Shown: positions 17,514-29,490 of the stretch, piece by piece
How positions within the stretch are numbered: position 1 is the stretch's first letter
Layout: every line of letters begins with the position of its first letter
Source of the DNA: Streptomyces tuirus
GTDB lineage: Bacteria; Actinomycetota; Actinomycetes; Streptomycetales; Streptomycetaceae
Reading direction: 5' to 3'
Length of the DNA stretch: 64,000 nt
Assembly (NCBI GenBank): GCA_018195615.1
Contig: JAGTPG010000002.1
Location: 1,922,001 to 1,986,000, forward strand
Made by a program: the position numbers and the translations under genes
The notes under the pieces: model-generated
Databases searched by the model: none
Told to the model about the DNA's origin: nothing
Seen by the model: only the letters and a program-made list of their open reading frames with translations

Positions 17514-17542
17514 CCCCGGGGCCGCGGTCGGGGGCCCCGGGG
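17514..17542 (-). terminator. Hairpin between the two binding-protein genes
   Basis: CCCCGGGGCC (17514-17523) pairs perfectly with GGCCCCGGGG (17533-17542) around a 9-base loop. It follows the upstream binding-protein stop by 14 bases and could end or attenuate transcription into the second gene. Confidence 0.6.
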
Positions 17543-17556
17543 TTCCTGTGGGTCCG

Positions 17557-19159
17557 TCAGCCACTCACGCCCCGGCCGAGCTCCCACAGCTGGAGAGTCG
17601 AGGCGGAGTTGAGCGCGTAGGCGGTACCCGTGATGTCGCCGCGCGCGGCGACGTACTGCTTGCCCTGCCACAGCGGCAGCACCGGCACATCCGCCGCGAC
17701 GATGTCCTGAATGTCCGTCAGGCTGCCGGCGGCGGACAGCCGGTCCGCCTCACGGCGGGACTCCGGGATCAGGGTGCTCCGGATCCGGCTGTTGTCGTAC
17801 GGCGAGCCAAGAGTGTTGTCCTTGTCGAGGAACGGCGCCAGGAAGTTGTCGGCGTCCGGGAAGTCGGGGAACCAGCCCATGCCGTAGACGTCGTACTCAC
17901 CCTTCTTCTCGGCCGGGCGGAAGGTGTCCCACGGCGTGCCCTTGATGTCGACGTCGAACAGGCCGCTGGAGTTCAGCTGGTCGCGCAGGACCTCGAACTC
18001 CTCCTTGGTGGCGGGGCCGTAGTGGTCGGTCGTGTAGTGCAGGGTCAGCTTCACCGGGGTGGTGATGTTCGCCTGGTTCAGCAGGGCACGGGCCTTGGTG
18101 ACGCTCGGGTCGCCGTACTTGTTGAAGAACGAGTTGGAGTGGCCGGTGACGCTGGCCGGGACCAGCGAGTACAGGGGCTCGGCCTGGGAGCCGTAGACCT
18201 TGGAGACCAGCTCGCTGCGGTTGACGACCTGGGCCATCGCCTGGCGCACGGCCTTGGACTTCACGGTCGGGGCGTCGGTGTTGAAGCCCAGGTAGCGGAT
18301 CTCCAGGCCGGACATCTCGACGAGGTCGACGTCGGTGTCCGCGTCGCCCGACAGCTCGCGGATCTGCTTCGGGACATGGCGCGGGTCATCAGGTCGATGT
18401 CGCCCTTGTCCAGCGCCGCACCCATGGCGTCGGCGTCCTTGAAGGAGACCATGTCGACCTTGCCGTTGTTCACCTTCAGGCTCCCCTTGTAGTCGGGGTT
18501 CCGGGTGAACTCGGCCCTGACCAGCTGGTCGTTGTCGACTTCGCCCTTGAAGGTGTACGGGCCCGAGCCCTGGAGGTCGAAGCCGTCGCGCAGCTTGTCC
18601 TTCGGGTACTCGTCGGGGTCGACGATGCCGGCGACGGGCGTCGACAGCTTGTACGGGAAGGTGGCGTCGGCGGTCTTGAGGTGGAAGATGACGTCGCGGT
18701 CGCCCTGCGTCTCGACGGTGTCGATGGTGGACAGCAGCGCGAACACGCCGCTGTCGCCTTGAGCGAGAGGGCGCGGTCGATGGAGTACTTGACGTCGGCC
18801 GCGGTGACGGGGTCGCCGTTCGCGAACTTCAGACCGTCGCGCAGGGTGCAGGCGTAGCGCTCGTTGCCGGTGTCGGTGAATCCGCAGCGCTCGGCGGCCT
18901 CGGGTACCGGCTCGCCCTCGCCGCGCGGCTGGATCATCAGGGTCTGCACGGTCTGGCGCAGGATGTTCCAGGTGCCGACGTCGTAGGCGTACGCCGGGTC
19001 GAGGGGCGCGGGGGCGTCCTTCGAGGCGGTGAACCGGTCCGTGGTGCCGACGACGATCGCGTCGCCGTTGTCGCTCCCGCTGTCGGACCCGCCGCAGGCG
19101 GCGAGTACCGGCGCGAGCAGGCCGATGACGGCCGGCAGCACCAAAGTCTTGCGGTTCAT
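17557..19159 (-). CDS. ABC transporter substrate-binding lipoprotein, peptide family (two apparent single-base deletions)
   Basis: From ATG 19159, MNRKTLVLPAVIGLLAPVLA precedes Cys22 in a clear lipobox, with GGAGA upstream. Family 5 solute-binding features match the downstream paralogue: YACTLRDGLKFANGDPVTAA, LQGSGPYTFKGEVD, RQAMAQVVNRSELV and GMGWFPDFPDADNFLAPF. Breaks at 18757-18758 (restores LSLKGDSGVFALLSTID) and 18371-18373 (restores TRAMSPKQIRELSGDAD) each need one base. Restored length is 534 residues. The pair arose by tandem duplication and neither has a membrane partner nearby. The ligand is unknown. Confidence 0.9.
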
Positions 19160-19566
19160 GCTCGAGTTTCTCCAGAGCTGTCGACTCCGTGTACCCGGCA
19201 TGCAGGGGTGGCGCAGCCGATCACGGGGGTGGGGCGATGTTCTCGCCACGAGATTAGTCCGCGCTTGCAGGAGGGTTCGCAGCCACCGGAGTTGAGCACC
19301 CATCACGCTGCGGAACCGGGCGTGGACACACCGAAAACCCGATGGCGGAAGCTTTGGTGCAGCGATCCACCAATCGGGACACAAGGGCACGCCGACGGCC
19401 CCCTGGAGGGGGCGCACAGCACACGCCGACCCCGTTGTCGACCCCGGCCTACGTGGGGAACGTCACACCGCTAAACGGGTTACGGAGTGCGGGAATTCAG
19501 TCACCGGACGGGTTCGAATTCGCTTCGGAATTACCGTCCTAACGTCACTGCACGCTGGGTGAACGC
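19160..19566. other. 407-base non-coding interval upstream of the binding-protein pair
   Basis: No reading frame here has Streptomyces codon use. The A/T content is higher than in flanking genes, fitting a promoter region for the minus-strand binding-protein gene. A TAATCT hexamer lies on the minus strand about 90 bases before that start, but I see no matching -35 element and no clear operator symmetry. Confidence 0.5.
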
Positions 19567-20268
19567 CTAGCGCATTTCCGTCATCAGACCGTGCAGAAAT
19601 GTCAGGTCGACCTCTTCGAGGGAGTTGACGACCGTACGGCGGAGGGCCGGCGTGATGGGCGCCACCGAGGGCACGGCCACCACCCGGCAGCCCGCGGCCT
19701 CGGCCGCGGCGACGCCGGTCGCGGTGTCCTCGATGACGGCGCACCGGGCCGGCTCCGCGCCCAGTCCCGCGGCGGCGGCCAGGTACGGGTCGGGGTGGGG
19801 CTTGGTGCGTGGCACCTCGTCACCGGCCACGGTCAGGGCGAAGTGGTGCGCGCCCAGCGAGGCCAGCACCTTGTCGATGATGCGCCGGTGCGAGGCGGAG
19901 ACCAGGGCGGTGGGGATCTCGTACTCGTACAGCTCGGCCAGCAGGCGGCCGGCGCCCGGCATCAGTGGCAGCGCGCGGTCGATGCGGTCCTCGAAGCCGT
20001 CGTTCAGGAGCACGGTGAGCTGGTCGAGGGGAATGTCGGCGCCGGTGGCCTCGATCAGGAACCCCGCGCTGCGGGTCATGGGGCCGCCGACCACGACATG
20101 GCGCCAGGACTCGTCGAGCGTGTGGCCGAGGGAGGCGAAGACCTCGACCTCGACGTCCCACCAGAAGCCCTCCGTGTCCACCAGGGTGCCGTCCATGTCG
20201 AGGAGCACGGCCTGCAGGGCCGACCCTTCGGCCGTACGAGTACCGAGCGCGGGGACCGTACTGGTCAT
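19567..20268 (-). CDS. HAD-superfamily hydrolase (phosphoglycolate phosphatase/beta-phosphoglucomutase-like)
   Basis: The 233-residue protein has HAD motif I AVLLDMDGTLVDTE (DxDGTLxDxE), motif II ALVSASHR, motif III Lys in RTKPHPDPYLAA, and motif IV AVIEDTATGVAAAEAAG. The cap is the helical C1 type (about residues 36-95). Substrates in this group are small sugar phosphates or nucleotides; none can be assigned. ATG 20268 follows AAGGAGG by seven bases. It lies downstream of metH on the same strand, but a strong hairpin separates them, so it has its own promoter or reads through weakly. Confidence 0.88.
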   Translation of the reverse strand: MTSTVPALGTRTAEGSALQAVLLDMDGTLVDTEGFWWDVEVEVFASLGHTLDESWRHVVVGGPMTRSAGFLIEATGADIPLDQLTVLLNDGFEDRIDRALPLMPGAGRLLAELYEYEIPTALVSASHRRIIDKVLASLGAHHFALTVAGDEVPRTKPHPDPYLAAAAGLGAEPARCAVIEDTATGVAAAEAAGCRVVAVPSVAPITPALRRTVVNSLEEVDLTFLHGLMTEMR

Positions 20269-20292
20269 CCACCTACCTCCTTGAGGGACGAT

Positions 20293-20323
20293 CAGGCCGG
20301 TTCCCACATGGGGAACCGGCCTG
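20293..20323 (-). terminator. Hairpin terminator after metH
   Basis: CAGGCCGGTTCCC (20293-20305) and GGGAACCGGCCTG (20311-20323) form a perfect 13-base stem with a 5-base loop, about 115 bases beyond the metH stop and 25 bases before the HAD gene. It should separate the two units. Confidence 0.7.
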
Positions 20324-20438
20324 CAGTGGACCGACCAGTCTACGACGTGTGCGAGCGAAGTGCCTCGTTTAGCGGCTGTGCCGCGGGGCACACCGTGGAT
20401 ACGCCGGGGGTCGCCGTGACGTGCACCGGAAGGGCCGC

Positions 20439-23400
20439 TCAGCGGGCGTTGAAGTACTTCGCCTCCGGGTGGTGGATCACGATGGCGTCCGTGGACTGCT
20501 CGGGGTGCAGCTGGAACTCCTCGGACAGGTGGACGCCGATGCGCTCCGGCTGGAGCAGGTCGGCGATCTTCGCGCGGTCCTCCAGGTTGGGGCAGGCGCC
20601 GTAGCCGAGGGAGAAGCGGGCACCCCGGTACTTCAGCTCGAACATGCCCTGCATCTCGTCCGGGTCCTCGCCCGCGAAGCCGAGTTCCGACCGCACGCGC
20701 GCGTGCCAGTACTCGGCGAGCGCCTCGGCCAACTGCACGGACAGCCCGTGCAGTTCGAGGTAGTCCCGGTAGGCGTTGGCCTCGAAGAGACGGGCGGTCT
20801 CCTCGCCGATGCGCGAGCCGACGGTGACGACCTGGAGGCCCACGACGTCCGTCTCGCCGGACTCCTCCGGGCGGAAGAAGTCGGCCAGGCACAGGCGGCG
20901 GCCCCGGCGCTGGCGCGGGAAGGTGAAGCGGGTGCGCTCGTTGCCCTGCTCGTCCAGGATGATCAGGTCGTCGTCCTTGGAGACGCACGGGAAGTAGCCG
21001 TAGACCACGGCCGCCTCCAGCAGGTTCTCCGTCTGGAGCTTGTCCAGCAGTCCGCGCAGCCGGGGCCGGCCCTCGGTCTCGACGAGCTCCTCGTACGACG
21101 GGCCCTCGCCGGTGCGGGCCTGCTTCAGACCCCACTGGCCCTTGAACAGGGCGCCCTCGTCGAGCCAGCTCGCGTACTCCTTGAGCTGGATGCCCTTGAT
21201 CACGCGGGTGCCCTGGAAGGGCGGCTCGGGGAGCGGGTTGTCGGTGGCGACGTCGGAGCGGACGTGCCCCTCCTCGGGGCGCTCCTCCACGGCGGCCGGG
21301 GCGGTGGCCCGGACACGGCGCTGCTTCAGCTCGGGCAGCTTCGCCCCGGGGACGCCGCGCTTGACGCCGATCAGGGCGTCCATCAGGCGCAGGCCCTCGA
21401 AGGCGTCGCGGGCGTAGCGGACCTCGCCCTCGTAGATCTCGTGCAGGTCCTGCTCGACGTAGGCCCGGGTGAGGGCGGCGCCGCCGAGGATGACCGGGAA
21501 GTTCGCCGCCAGGCCGCGCTGGTTCAGCTCCTCCAGGTTCTCCTTCATGATCACGGTGGACTTGACCAGGAGACCGGACATGCCGATGACGTCGGCCCTG
21601 TGCTCCTCGGCGGCGTCCAGGATCGCGGAGACCGGCTGCTTGATGCCCAGGTTGACGACGTTGTAGCCGTTGTTGGACAGGATGATGTCGACGAGGTTCT
21701 TGCCGATGTCGTGCACGTCGCCGCGCACGGTCGCGAGCACGATGGTGCCCTTGCCGGCCTCGTCGGTCTTCTCCATGTGCGGTTCGAGGTGGGCGACCGC
21801 CGTCTTCATCACCTCGGCGGACTGCAGGACGAACGGCAGCTGCATCTGGCCGGAGCCGAACAGCTCACCGACGACCTTCATGCCGTCCAGCAGGGTCTCG
21901 TTGACGATGTCCAGAGCGGGCCGCTCCTGGAGGGCCTCGTCCAGGTCCGCCTCGAGTCCGTTGCGCTCGCCGTCGATGATGCGGCGCTTCAGGCGCTCGT
22001 CCAGCGGCAGGGCGGCCAGCTCCTCGGCCTTGCCGGCCTTGAGGGACTTGGCGGTGGCCCCTTCGAACAGCTGCATGAGCTTCTGCAGCGGGTCGTAGCC
22101 CTCGGCACGGCGGTCGTAGATGAGATCCAGGGCCGTCTGGACCTCCTCCTCGCTGAAACGGGCGATCGGGAGGATCTTCGACGCGTGCACGATCGCCGAG
22201 TCCAGGCCCGCCTTGACGCACTCGTCGAGGAAGACGGAGTTCAGCAGGATGCGGGCGGCCGGGTTGAGGCCGAAGGAGATGTTGGACAGGCCGAGCGTGG
22301 TCTGCACCTTCGGGTGGCGCCGCTTCAGCTCGCGGATGCCCTCGATGGTGGCGATGCCGTCCTTGCGGGACTCCTCCTGGCCGGTGCAGATGGTGAAGGT
22401 CAGGCAGTCGACGAGGATGTCCTCCTCGTGGATGCCCCAGTTGCCGGTCAGGTCGTCGATGAGCCGTTCGGCGATCTCGACCTTCTTCTCGGCGGTGCGG
22501 GCCTGGCCCTCCTCGTCGATGGTGAGCGCGATGAGGGCGGCGCCGTGCTCCCTGGCCAGCTGCGTGACGCGGGCGAAGCGGGACTCGGGGCCGTCGCCGT
22601 CCTCGTAGTTCACCGAGTTGATCACCGCGCGGCCGCCGAGCTTCTCCAGACCGGCCTGGATGACGTCGACCTCGGTGGAGTCCAGCACGATCGGCAGCGT
22701 GGAGGCGGTGGCGAAGCGGCCGGCCAGCTCCTCCATGTCGGCGACGCCGTCACGGCCGACGTAGTCCACGCACAGGTCGAGCATGTGCGCGCCCTCGCGG
22801 ATCTGCTCGCGGGCCATCTCCACGCAGTCGTCCCAGCGGCCCTCCAGCATGGCCTCGCGGAACTTCTTCGAGCCGTTGGCGTTGGTGCGCTCGCCGATGG
22901 CCAGGTAGGAGGTGTCCTGCCGGAACGGCACGCTCTGGTAGAGCGAGGCGGCGCCCGGCTCGGGCTGCGGGCTGCGCTCGGCCGGGCTGACGTCGCGGAC
23001 GCGCTCCACCAGCTGGCGCAGGTGCTCGGGGTGGTGCCGCAGCAGCCGCCGACCAGGGACAGGCCGTAGTCCTGGACGAAGTTCTGCTGGGCGTCGGCCA
23101 GGCCTTCCGGGTCCAGCGGGAAGTGGGCGCCGTCCTTGGTGAGGATCGGCAGACCGGCGTTCGGCATGCACAGCAGGGGGATGCGCGAGTGGCGCGTCAG
23201 ATAGCGCAGGTGCTCGCTCATCTCGGCCGGACCGGTGGAGCAGTTCAGGCCGATCATGTCGATGCCGAGGGGCTCCAGAGCGGTCAGCGCCGCGCCGATC
23301 TCGGAGCCGAGCAGCATGGTGCCGGTGGTCTCGAAGGCCATCGAGCAGAGCAGCGGCACCTCGACGCCGGTGGCCTCCATGGCCCGGCGGGCGCCCAGGA

Positions 23401-23953
23401 CGGACGCCTTCGTCTGGAGCAGGTCCTGGGTGGTCTCCACCAGCAGCGCGTCCGCGCCGCCCGCGAGCAGGCCCTCGGCGTTGGCCTGGTAGCCGTCGCG
23501 GATGGCGGTGTACGTGACGTGGCCGAGCGTGGGCAGCTTGGTGCCCGGGCCGACCGAGCCGAGGACCCAGCGCGATCGGCCGTCCTTCGCGGCGTACTCG
23601 TCGGCCACCTCACGGGCGATCCGCGCGCCCGCCTCGGACAGCTCGTGCACGCGGTCGGAGATCTCGTACTCCGCGGCGGCGGTGTGGTTGGCGCCGAAGG
23701 TGTTGGTCTCGACGCAGTCGACGCCCACCGCGAAGTACGCGTCATGGACGGATCGGACGATGTCCGGCCGGGTCACGTTCAGGATCTCGTTGCAGCCCTC
23801 GAGATTCTGGAAGTCCTCCAGTGTCGGGTCCTGCGCCTGGAGCATGGTGCCCATGGCCCCGTCGGCCACGACCACACGGCTGGCCAGGGCCTCTCGGAGG
23901 GCGGACACACGGGTCCGGCTGTCTGCGGAAGGGGTCGGCGGCAACGAGGCCAT
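20439..23953 (-). CDS. metH: Cobalamin-dependent methionine synthase MetH (one apparent single-base deletion)
   Basis: MetH moves the methyl group of methyltetrahydrofolate to homocysteine through cobalamin. All four modules are visible: homocysteine domain with zinc ligands in IGLNCSTGPAEMSEHL and VGGCCGTTP; the pterin domain starting YLAIGERTNANGSKKF; the cobalamin domain with VRGDVHDIGKNLVDII, whose His is the lower ligand; and the C-terminal reactivation domain with RFSLGYGACPNLEDR that binds S-adenosylmethionine. One break at 23028-23031 needs a C and restores GTTPEHLRQLVERV. Restored length is 1171 residues. ATG 23953 follows GAGGGAG. Upstream, CGGTTAGGCT (minus strand of 24041-24050) is a likely -10 region. 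I see no cobalamin riboswitch box in the leader. Confidence 0.95.
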
Positions 23954-24200
23954 GTAAGGGCTCCCTCAAATGCGACGGCTGTCGGCTATGCGGCTTCCCG
24001 GACACCCCGAGGGCATCCCCGGGGAAGGGCGCACGGCGCCAGCCTAACCGGGAGTCGCCCGGGATGGGCAGGCCGTCCACGACGCGGACGCGGATGGCGG
24101 CGCGACGGCCGGTGTGCGACGTATGAGGCAGCTGCGAGGACGCTGACGCGCCACATGTCGCCCCTTTGCCGCAACAAATGGTGACCCGCCATTAGCGAGA

Positions 24201-24238
24201 GGTCGGCATCGACCGGTAGTGTTCGACATTGCCGAACA
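24201..24238 (+). promoter_or_regulatory. gylR operator region
   Basis: TGTTCGACATTGCCGAACA (24220-24238) is an inverted repeat with arms TGTTCG and CGAACA. It matches the site before glpF at 15 of 17 bases. A second symmetric box, GGTCG-GCAT-CGACC, lies at 24201-24214. A TAGTGT hexamer at 24217-24222 overlaps the main site and could be the -10. GylR is known to repress its own gene and the gyl operon in S. coelicolor, so these are strong operator candidates. Confidence 0.75.
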
Positions 24239-24291
24239 AGGGCTGCGGCTGCCGCTCGTCGGCGGTCGAAGGGGACGGAGGCAGTACGGCG

Positions 24292-25056
24292 ATGGCACGG
24301 AACATCCAGTCGCTCGAACGGGCGGCCGCGATGCTGCGGCTGCTCGCGGGCGGCGAGCGGCGGCTCGGTCTGTCGGACATCGCCTCTTCGCTGGGCCTGG
24401 CCAAGGGCACCGCCCACGGCATACTGCGCACCCTCCAGCAGGAGGGCTTCGTGGAGCAGGACGACGCCTCCGGGCGCTACCAGTTGGGCGCCGAGCTGCT
24501 GCGCCTCGGCACCACCTACCTCGATGTGCACGAGCTGCGGGCGCGCGCCCTGGTGTGGACCGACGACCTGGCCCGCTCCAGCGGCGAGAGCGTCTACCTG
24601 GGCGTCCTGCACCAGCAGGGCGTACTGATCGTGCACCACGTCTTCCGGCCCGACGACAGCCGGCAGGTGCTGGAGATCGGGGCCATGCAGCCGCTGCACT
24701 CCACGGCGCTGGGCAAGGTGCTGTCCGCCTACGACCCCGTCGCGCACAGCGAGGCCCTGGAGTCCGACCGCAAGGCGTTCACCGACCGGACCGTGTGCGA
24801 GCCGGACGGCTTCGAGCACATCCTCGACCTCACGCGCGCCCGCGGATACGCGGCGGACGTCGAGGAGACCTGGGAGGGCGTCGCCTCCCTCGCCGCTCCC
24901 ATCCACGACCGACGGCGGATGCCGGTCGGCTCGGTCGGCATCACCGGCGCCGTGGAGCGGCTGTGCCGGGACGGGGAACTACGGCCGGAGCTGATCGCGG
25001 CCGTGCGCGACTGCGCCCGCGCGGTGTCGCGGGACCTGGGCGCCGGGCGGTTCTGA
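24292..25056 (+). CDS. gylR: IclR-family repressor of glycerol catabolism, GylR
   Basis: The 254-residue protein has the IclR winged helix at the N-terminus (IQSLERAAAMLRLLAGG, SDIASSLGLAKGTAHGILR) and the effector domain with HSTALGKVLSAYDP and GVASLAAPIHDRRRMPVGS. In S. coelicolor GylR is the glycerol-3-phosphate-responsive repressor located just upstream of gylCABX; the same order is seen here with glpF, glpK and glpD. ATG 24292 follows GGACGGAGGC. A 21-base-pair hairpin ends the gene, so the operon has its own promoter. An operator-like repeat lies directly upstream. Confidence 0.93.
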   Translation: MARNIQSLERAAAMLRLLAGGERRLGLSDIASSLGLAKGTAHGILRTLQQEGFVEQDDASGRYQLGAELLRLGTTYLDVHELRARALVWTDDLARSSGESVYLGVLHQQGVLIVHHVFRPDDSRQVLEIGAMQPLHSTALGKVLSAYDPVAHSEALESDRKAFTDRTVCEPDGFEHILDLTRARGYAADVEETWEGVASLAAPIHDRRRMPVGSVGITGAVERLCRDGELRPELIAAVRDCARAVSRDLGAGRF

Positions 25057-25069
25057 CGGCACACGTCGG

Positions 25070-25119
25070 CACATGCCGGGGACCGGGACGTCGTACGGCG
25101 TCCCGGTCCTCGGCATGTG
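25070..25119 (+). terminator. Strong hairpin terminator after gylR
   Basis: The arms 25070-25090 and 25099-25119 pair over 21 bases with one G-U and an 8-base loop, starting 14 bases after the gylR stop. It separates gylR from the glpFKD operon. Confidence 0.85.
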
Positions 25120-25231
25120 CGGGTTCACCTGCGGCAAAGATCCTTGTGTCCGCGGCGATCAGTAACGATCAGATTTTCGAGTCCACAGCCCTTGACGTGC
25201 TCGTAACGCCGAAGCAAGACTCCCGTCCATC

Positions 25232-25248
25232 GGTCGACATTGTCGAAC
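25232..25248 (+). promoter_or_regulatory. GylR-type operator before glpF
   Basis: GGTCGACATTGTCGAAC differs at two of 17 bases from the box upstream of gylR and is itself an imperfect palindrome. It lies about 80 bases before the glpF start. TAGAGT at 25269-25274 could be the -10; TTGACG at 25192-25197 is another possible promoter element farther up. Repression of the operon by GylR at this box is inferred from the shared sequence and the known biology of gyl. Confidence 0.75.
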
Positions 25249-25329
25249 AGCTACCGGCAATACGCGCTAGAGTGTGACAACGCCAGGCCGGTATCGAACT
25301 TCCCTGGACGTAGGACAAAGGAGTCGCGG

Positions 25330-26124
25330 GTGTCCAGCTCCGACATCTTCATCGGCGAGACCATCGGTACCGCCATACTCATCCTCCTCGGCGGCGGCGT
25401 CTGCGCCGCCGTCACGCTGAAGGCCTCCAAGGCACGCAACGCCGGCTGGCTCGCCATCACCTTCGGGTGGGGCTTCGCGGTGCTCACGGCCGTCTACACG
25501 ACGGCGCCGCTCTCCGGCGCCCATCTGAACCCGGCCGTGACACTGGCCATCGCCATCAAGGACGGCGACTGGAAGAACGTCCCGGTCTACTGGGCCGGAC
25601 AGGTCCTGGGCGCCATGATCGGTGCCGCCCTGGTCTGGATCGCTTACTACGGTCAGTTCCACGCCCACCTCACCGACCGCGAGATCGTCGGCGGCCCGGG
25701 TGCGCAGGACACCGCGGCCAAGGCCGTCGAGGCCCAGGAGAAGGGCGCCGGCCCCGTGCTCGGCGTCTTCTCCACCGGCCCCGAGGTCCGGGTCGCCTGG
25801 CAGAACGTCGCCACGGAGATCATCGGCACCGTCGTGCTGGTCCTCGCCGTGCTCACCCAGGGCCTGAACGACAAGGGCAACGGCCTCGGCACCCTGGGCG
25901 CGCTGATCACCGCGCTCGTGGTGGTGTCCATCGGCCTGTCCCTCGGCGGCCCGACGGGCTACGCGATCAACCCGGCCCGTGACCTCGGTCCGCGTATCGT
26001 GCACGCCCTGCTGCCCCTGCCGAACAAGGGCGGCTCCGACTGGGGCTACGCCTGGGTCCCCGTGGTGGGTCCGCTGCTCGGCGGCGCCATCGCGGCGGGC
26101 ATCTACAACGTCGCGTTCGCCTAG
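25330..26124 (+). CDS. glpF: Glycerol uptake facilitator GlpF
   Basis: This aquaglyceroporin lets glycerol cross the membrane. It has six transmembrane segments and both half-helix NPA signatures, GAHLNPAVTLAI and GYAINPARDLGPR. The Asp after the second NPAR is the mark of glycerol facilitators rather than water channels. GTG 25330 follows AAAGGAGTCGC; length is 264 residues. It is the first gene of the operon (gylC in older naming), 83 bases before glpK. No frameshift. Confidence 0.93.
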   Translation: MSSSDIFIGETIGTAILILLGGGVCAAVTLKASKARNAGWLAITFGWGFAVLTAVYTTAPLSGAHLNPAVTLAIAIKDGDWKNVPVYWAGQVLGAMIGAALVWIAYYGQFHAHLTDREIVGGPGAQDTAAKAVEAQEKGAGPVLGVFSTGPEVRVAWQNVATEIIGTVVLVLAVLTQGLNDKGNGLGTLGALITALVVVSIGLSLGGPTGYAINPARDLGPRIVHALLPLPNKGGSDWGYAWVPVVGPLLGGAIAAGIYNVAFA

Positions 26125-26207
26125 GAGCAATTCCCGCGCCCGTCGCGAAACTCTCAGCACGCGCCGTACGTAAAGCCCCATAAACACGGAATTTCCAGGA
26201 GCACACA

Positions 26208-27745
<1,538 letters not shown>

Positions 27746-27753
27746 GAAACAGC

Positions 27754-29369
27754 ATGACCAGTCAGTCCACCCTGCAGTCCGTGCCTGCCCTGGGGACGCA
27801 CCCGGCCTCCGGCTCGAACCCGAGCCGAGCCGAGACCAGGGAGCAGCTCGCCAAGGCGTCGTACGACCTTCTCGTGATCGGCGGCGGCATCCTGGGCATC
27901 TCCACCGCCTGGCACGCCGCGCAGTCCGGCCTCAGGGTGGCTCTGGTCGACGCCGGTGACTTCGCCGGTGCCACCTCCTCCGCCTCCTCCAAGCTGCTCC
28001 ACGGCGGCCTGCGCTACCTGCAGACCGGCGCGGTGAAGCTGGTGGCGGAGAACCACTTCGAGCGCCGTGCGGTCTCCCGCCAGGTGGCCCCCCACCTGGC
28101 GAACCCGCTCACCTTCTACCTCCCCGTCTACAAGGGCGGGCCGCACGGCGCGGCGAAGCTCGGGGCGGGCGTCTTCGCCTACTCCGCGCTCTCCGCCTTC
28201 GGTGACGGCGTCGGGCACCTGCTCTCGCCGGCCAAGGCCGCGCAGGACGTACCAGAGCTGCGCACCGAGAACCTCAAGGCCGTGGCCGTGTACGGCGACG
28301 ACCAGATGAACGACGCGCGCATGGCGCTGATGACGGTCCGCGCGGCCGCCGAGGCGGGCGCGGTGGTCCTCAACCACACCGAGGTGACCGGCCTGCGCTT
28401 CACCCAGGGCCGGGTCACGGGCGCCGAACTGAAGGACCGCCTCTCCGGCGACGAGTTCGGCGTGAACGCCCGGCTGGTGCTCAACGCGACCGGCCCCTGG
28501 GTCGACCACCTGCGCCGCATGGAGGACCCGAAGGCTGCGCCGTCCATCCGCCTGTCCAAGGGCGCGCACCTGGTCCTGAAGCGCACCTCCCCCTGGAAGG
28601 CGGCGCTCGCCACGCCCATCGACAAGTACCGCATCACGTTCGCCCTCCCTGGGAGGACATGCTGCTGCTCGGCACCACCGACGAGGAGTTCGAAGGCGAC
28701 CCGGCGGACGTCGCGGTCACCGAGCAGGACATATCCCAGATCCTCGACGAGGCCGCCTTCTCGGTCCGCGACCAGCAGCTCAGCCGCGACCTGATCACCT
28801 ACTCCTTCGCGGGCCTGCGGGTACTGCCGGGCGGCCCCGGCGACACCGCCAAGGCCAAGCGCGAGACGGTCGTGACCGAGGGCAAGGGCGGCATGCTGTC
28901 CGTCGCGGGCGGCAAGTGGACCACCTTCCGCCACATCGGCCGCACGGTCATGCAGAAGCTGGAGGCGCTGCCGGGCCATCCGCTGGGCGACGACTTCGAG
29001 CCGATCAGCTCGCTGCCGAAGAAGCTGCCGCTGCCCGGCATCGCCAACCCGCGCGCGGTCGCCCACCGGCTGCTGACCGACCGCCCGGCGCCCGGCCCGC
29101 GTATGGCGGCCGACACGGCCAGGCACCTGGCCACGCACTACGGCTCGCTGGCCTTCGACATCGCCAGGCTGGCCAACGAGAGCCCGGAGCTCGCCGAGCG
29201 CGTCCACCCGGACGCCCCGGAGATCTGGGCGCAGGTCGTCTGGGCCCGGGACCACGAGTGGGCCGAGACGCAGGACGACGTGCTGCGCCGCCGTACGACG
29301 CTGACGATCCGGGGCCTCGCGACGGACGATGTCCGCGCCAAGGTCCAGGACCTGCTCGACAAGAAGTAG
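27754..29369 (+). CDS. glpD: Glycerol-3-phosphate dehydrogenase GlpD (one apparent single-base deletion)
   Basis: This FAD enzyme oxidises glycerol-3-phosphate to dihydroxyacetone phosphate at the membrane and passes electrons to quinone. The dinucleotide fold is YDLLVIGGGILGIS (residues 37-50), followed by VDAGDFAGATSSASSKLLHG and GGLRYLQTG, typical of the family. The frame breaks at 28647-28649; one C restores FALPWEDMLLLGTTDEEFEG. Restored length is 538 residues. A C-terminal helical domain (MAADTARHLATHYG onward) is present. It is the last gene of the operon, ended by a hairpin 25 bases on. This is gylB of older naming. Confidence 0.95.
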
Positions 29370-29394
29370 GGCGGTACGCGCCATCGCGGCCACA

Positions 29395-29424
29395 GGGGCG
29401 GCTCCACGCCGACGGAGCCGCCCC
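29395..29424 (+). terminator. Terminator of the glpFKD operon
   Basis: GGGGCGGCTCC (29395-29405) and GGAGCCGCCCC (29414-29424) make a perfect 11-base stem with an 8-base loop, then TTCC. It lies 26 bases after the glpD stop. Confidence 0.8.
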
Positions 29425-29490
29425 TTCCGCGTACCCGACCCCGCATAATGACCTGATACGTCGGAGGTCTTGAGCGACAGGGAGGCCGCC

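Noticed and set aside
20421..23069. Long open frame on the plus strand, antisense to metH
   Set aside because: It is a shadow of G/C-rich metH codons; the minus strand has full MetH motifs and the plus frame has none.
23954..24190. Cobalamin riboswitch in the metH leader
   Set aside because: I searched for a B12-box-like sequence and the adjacent stems by eye and saw none.
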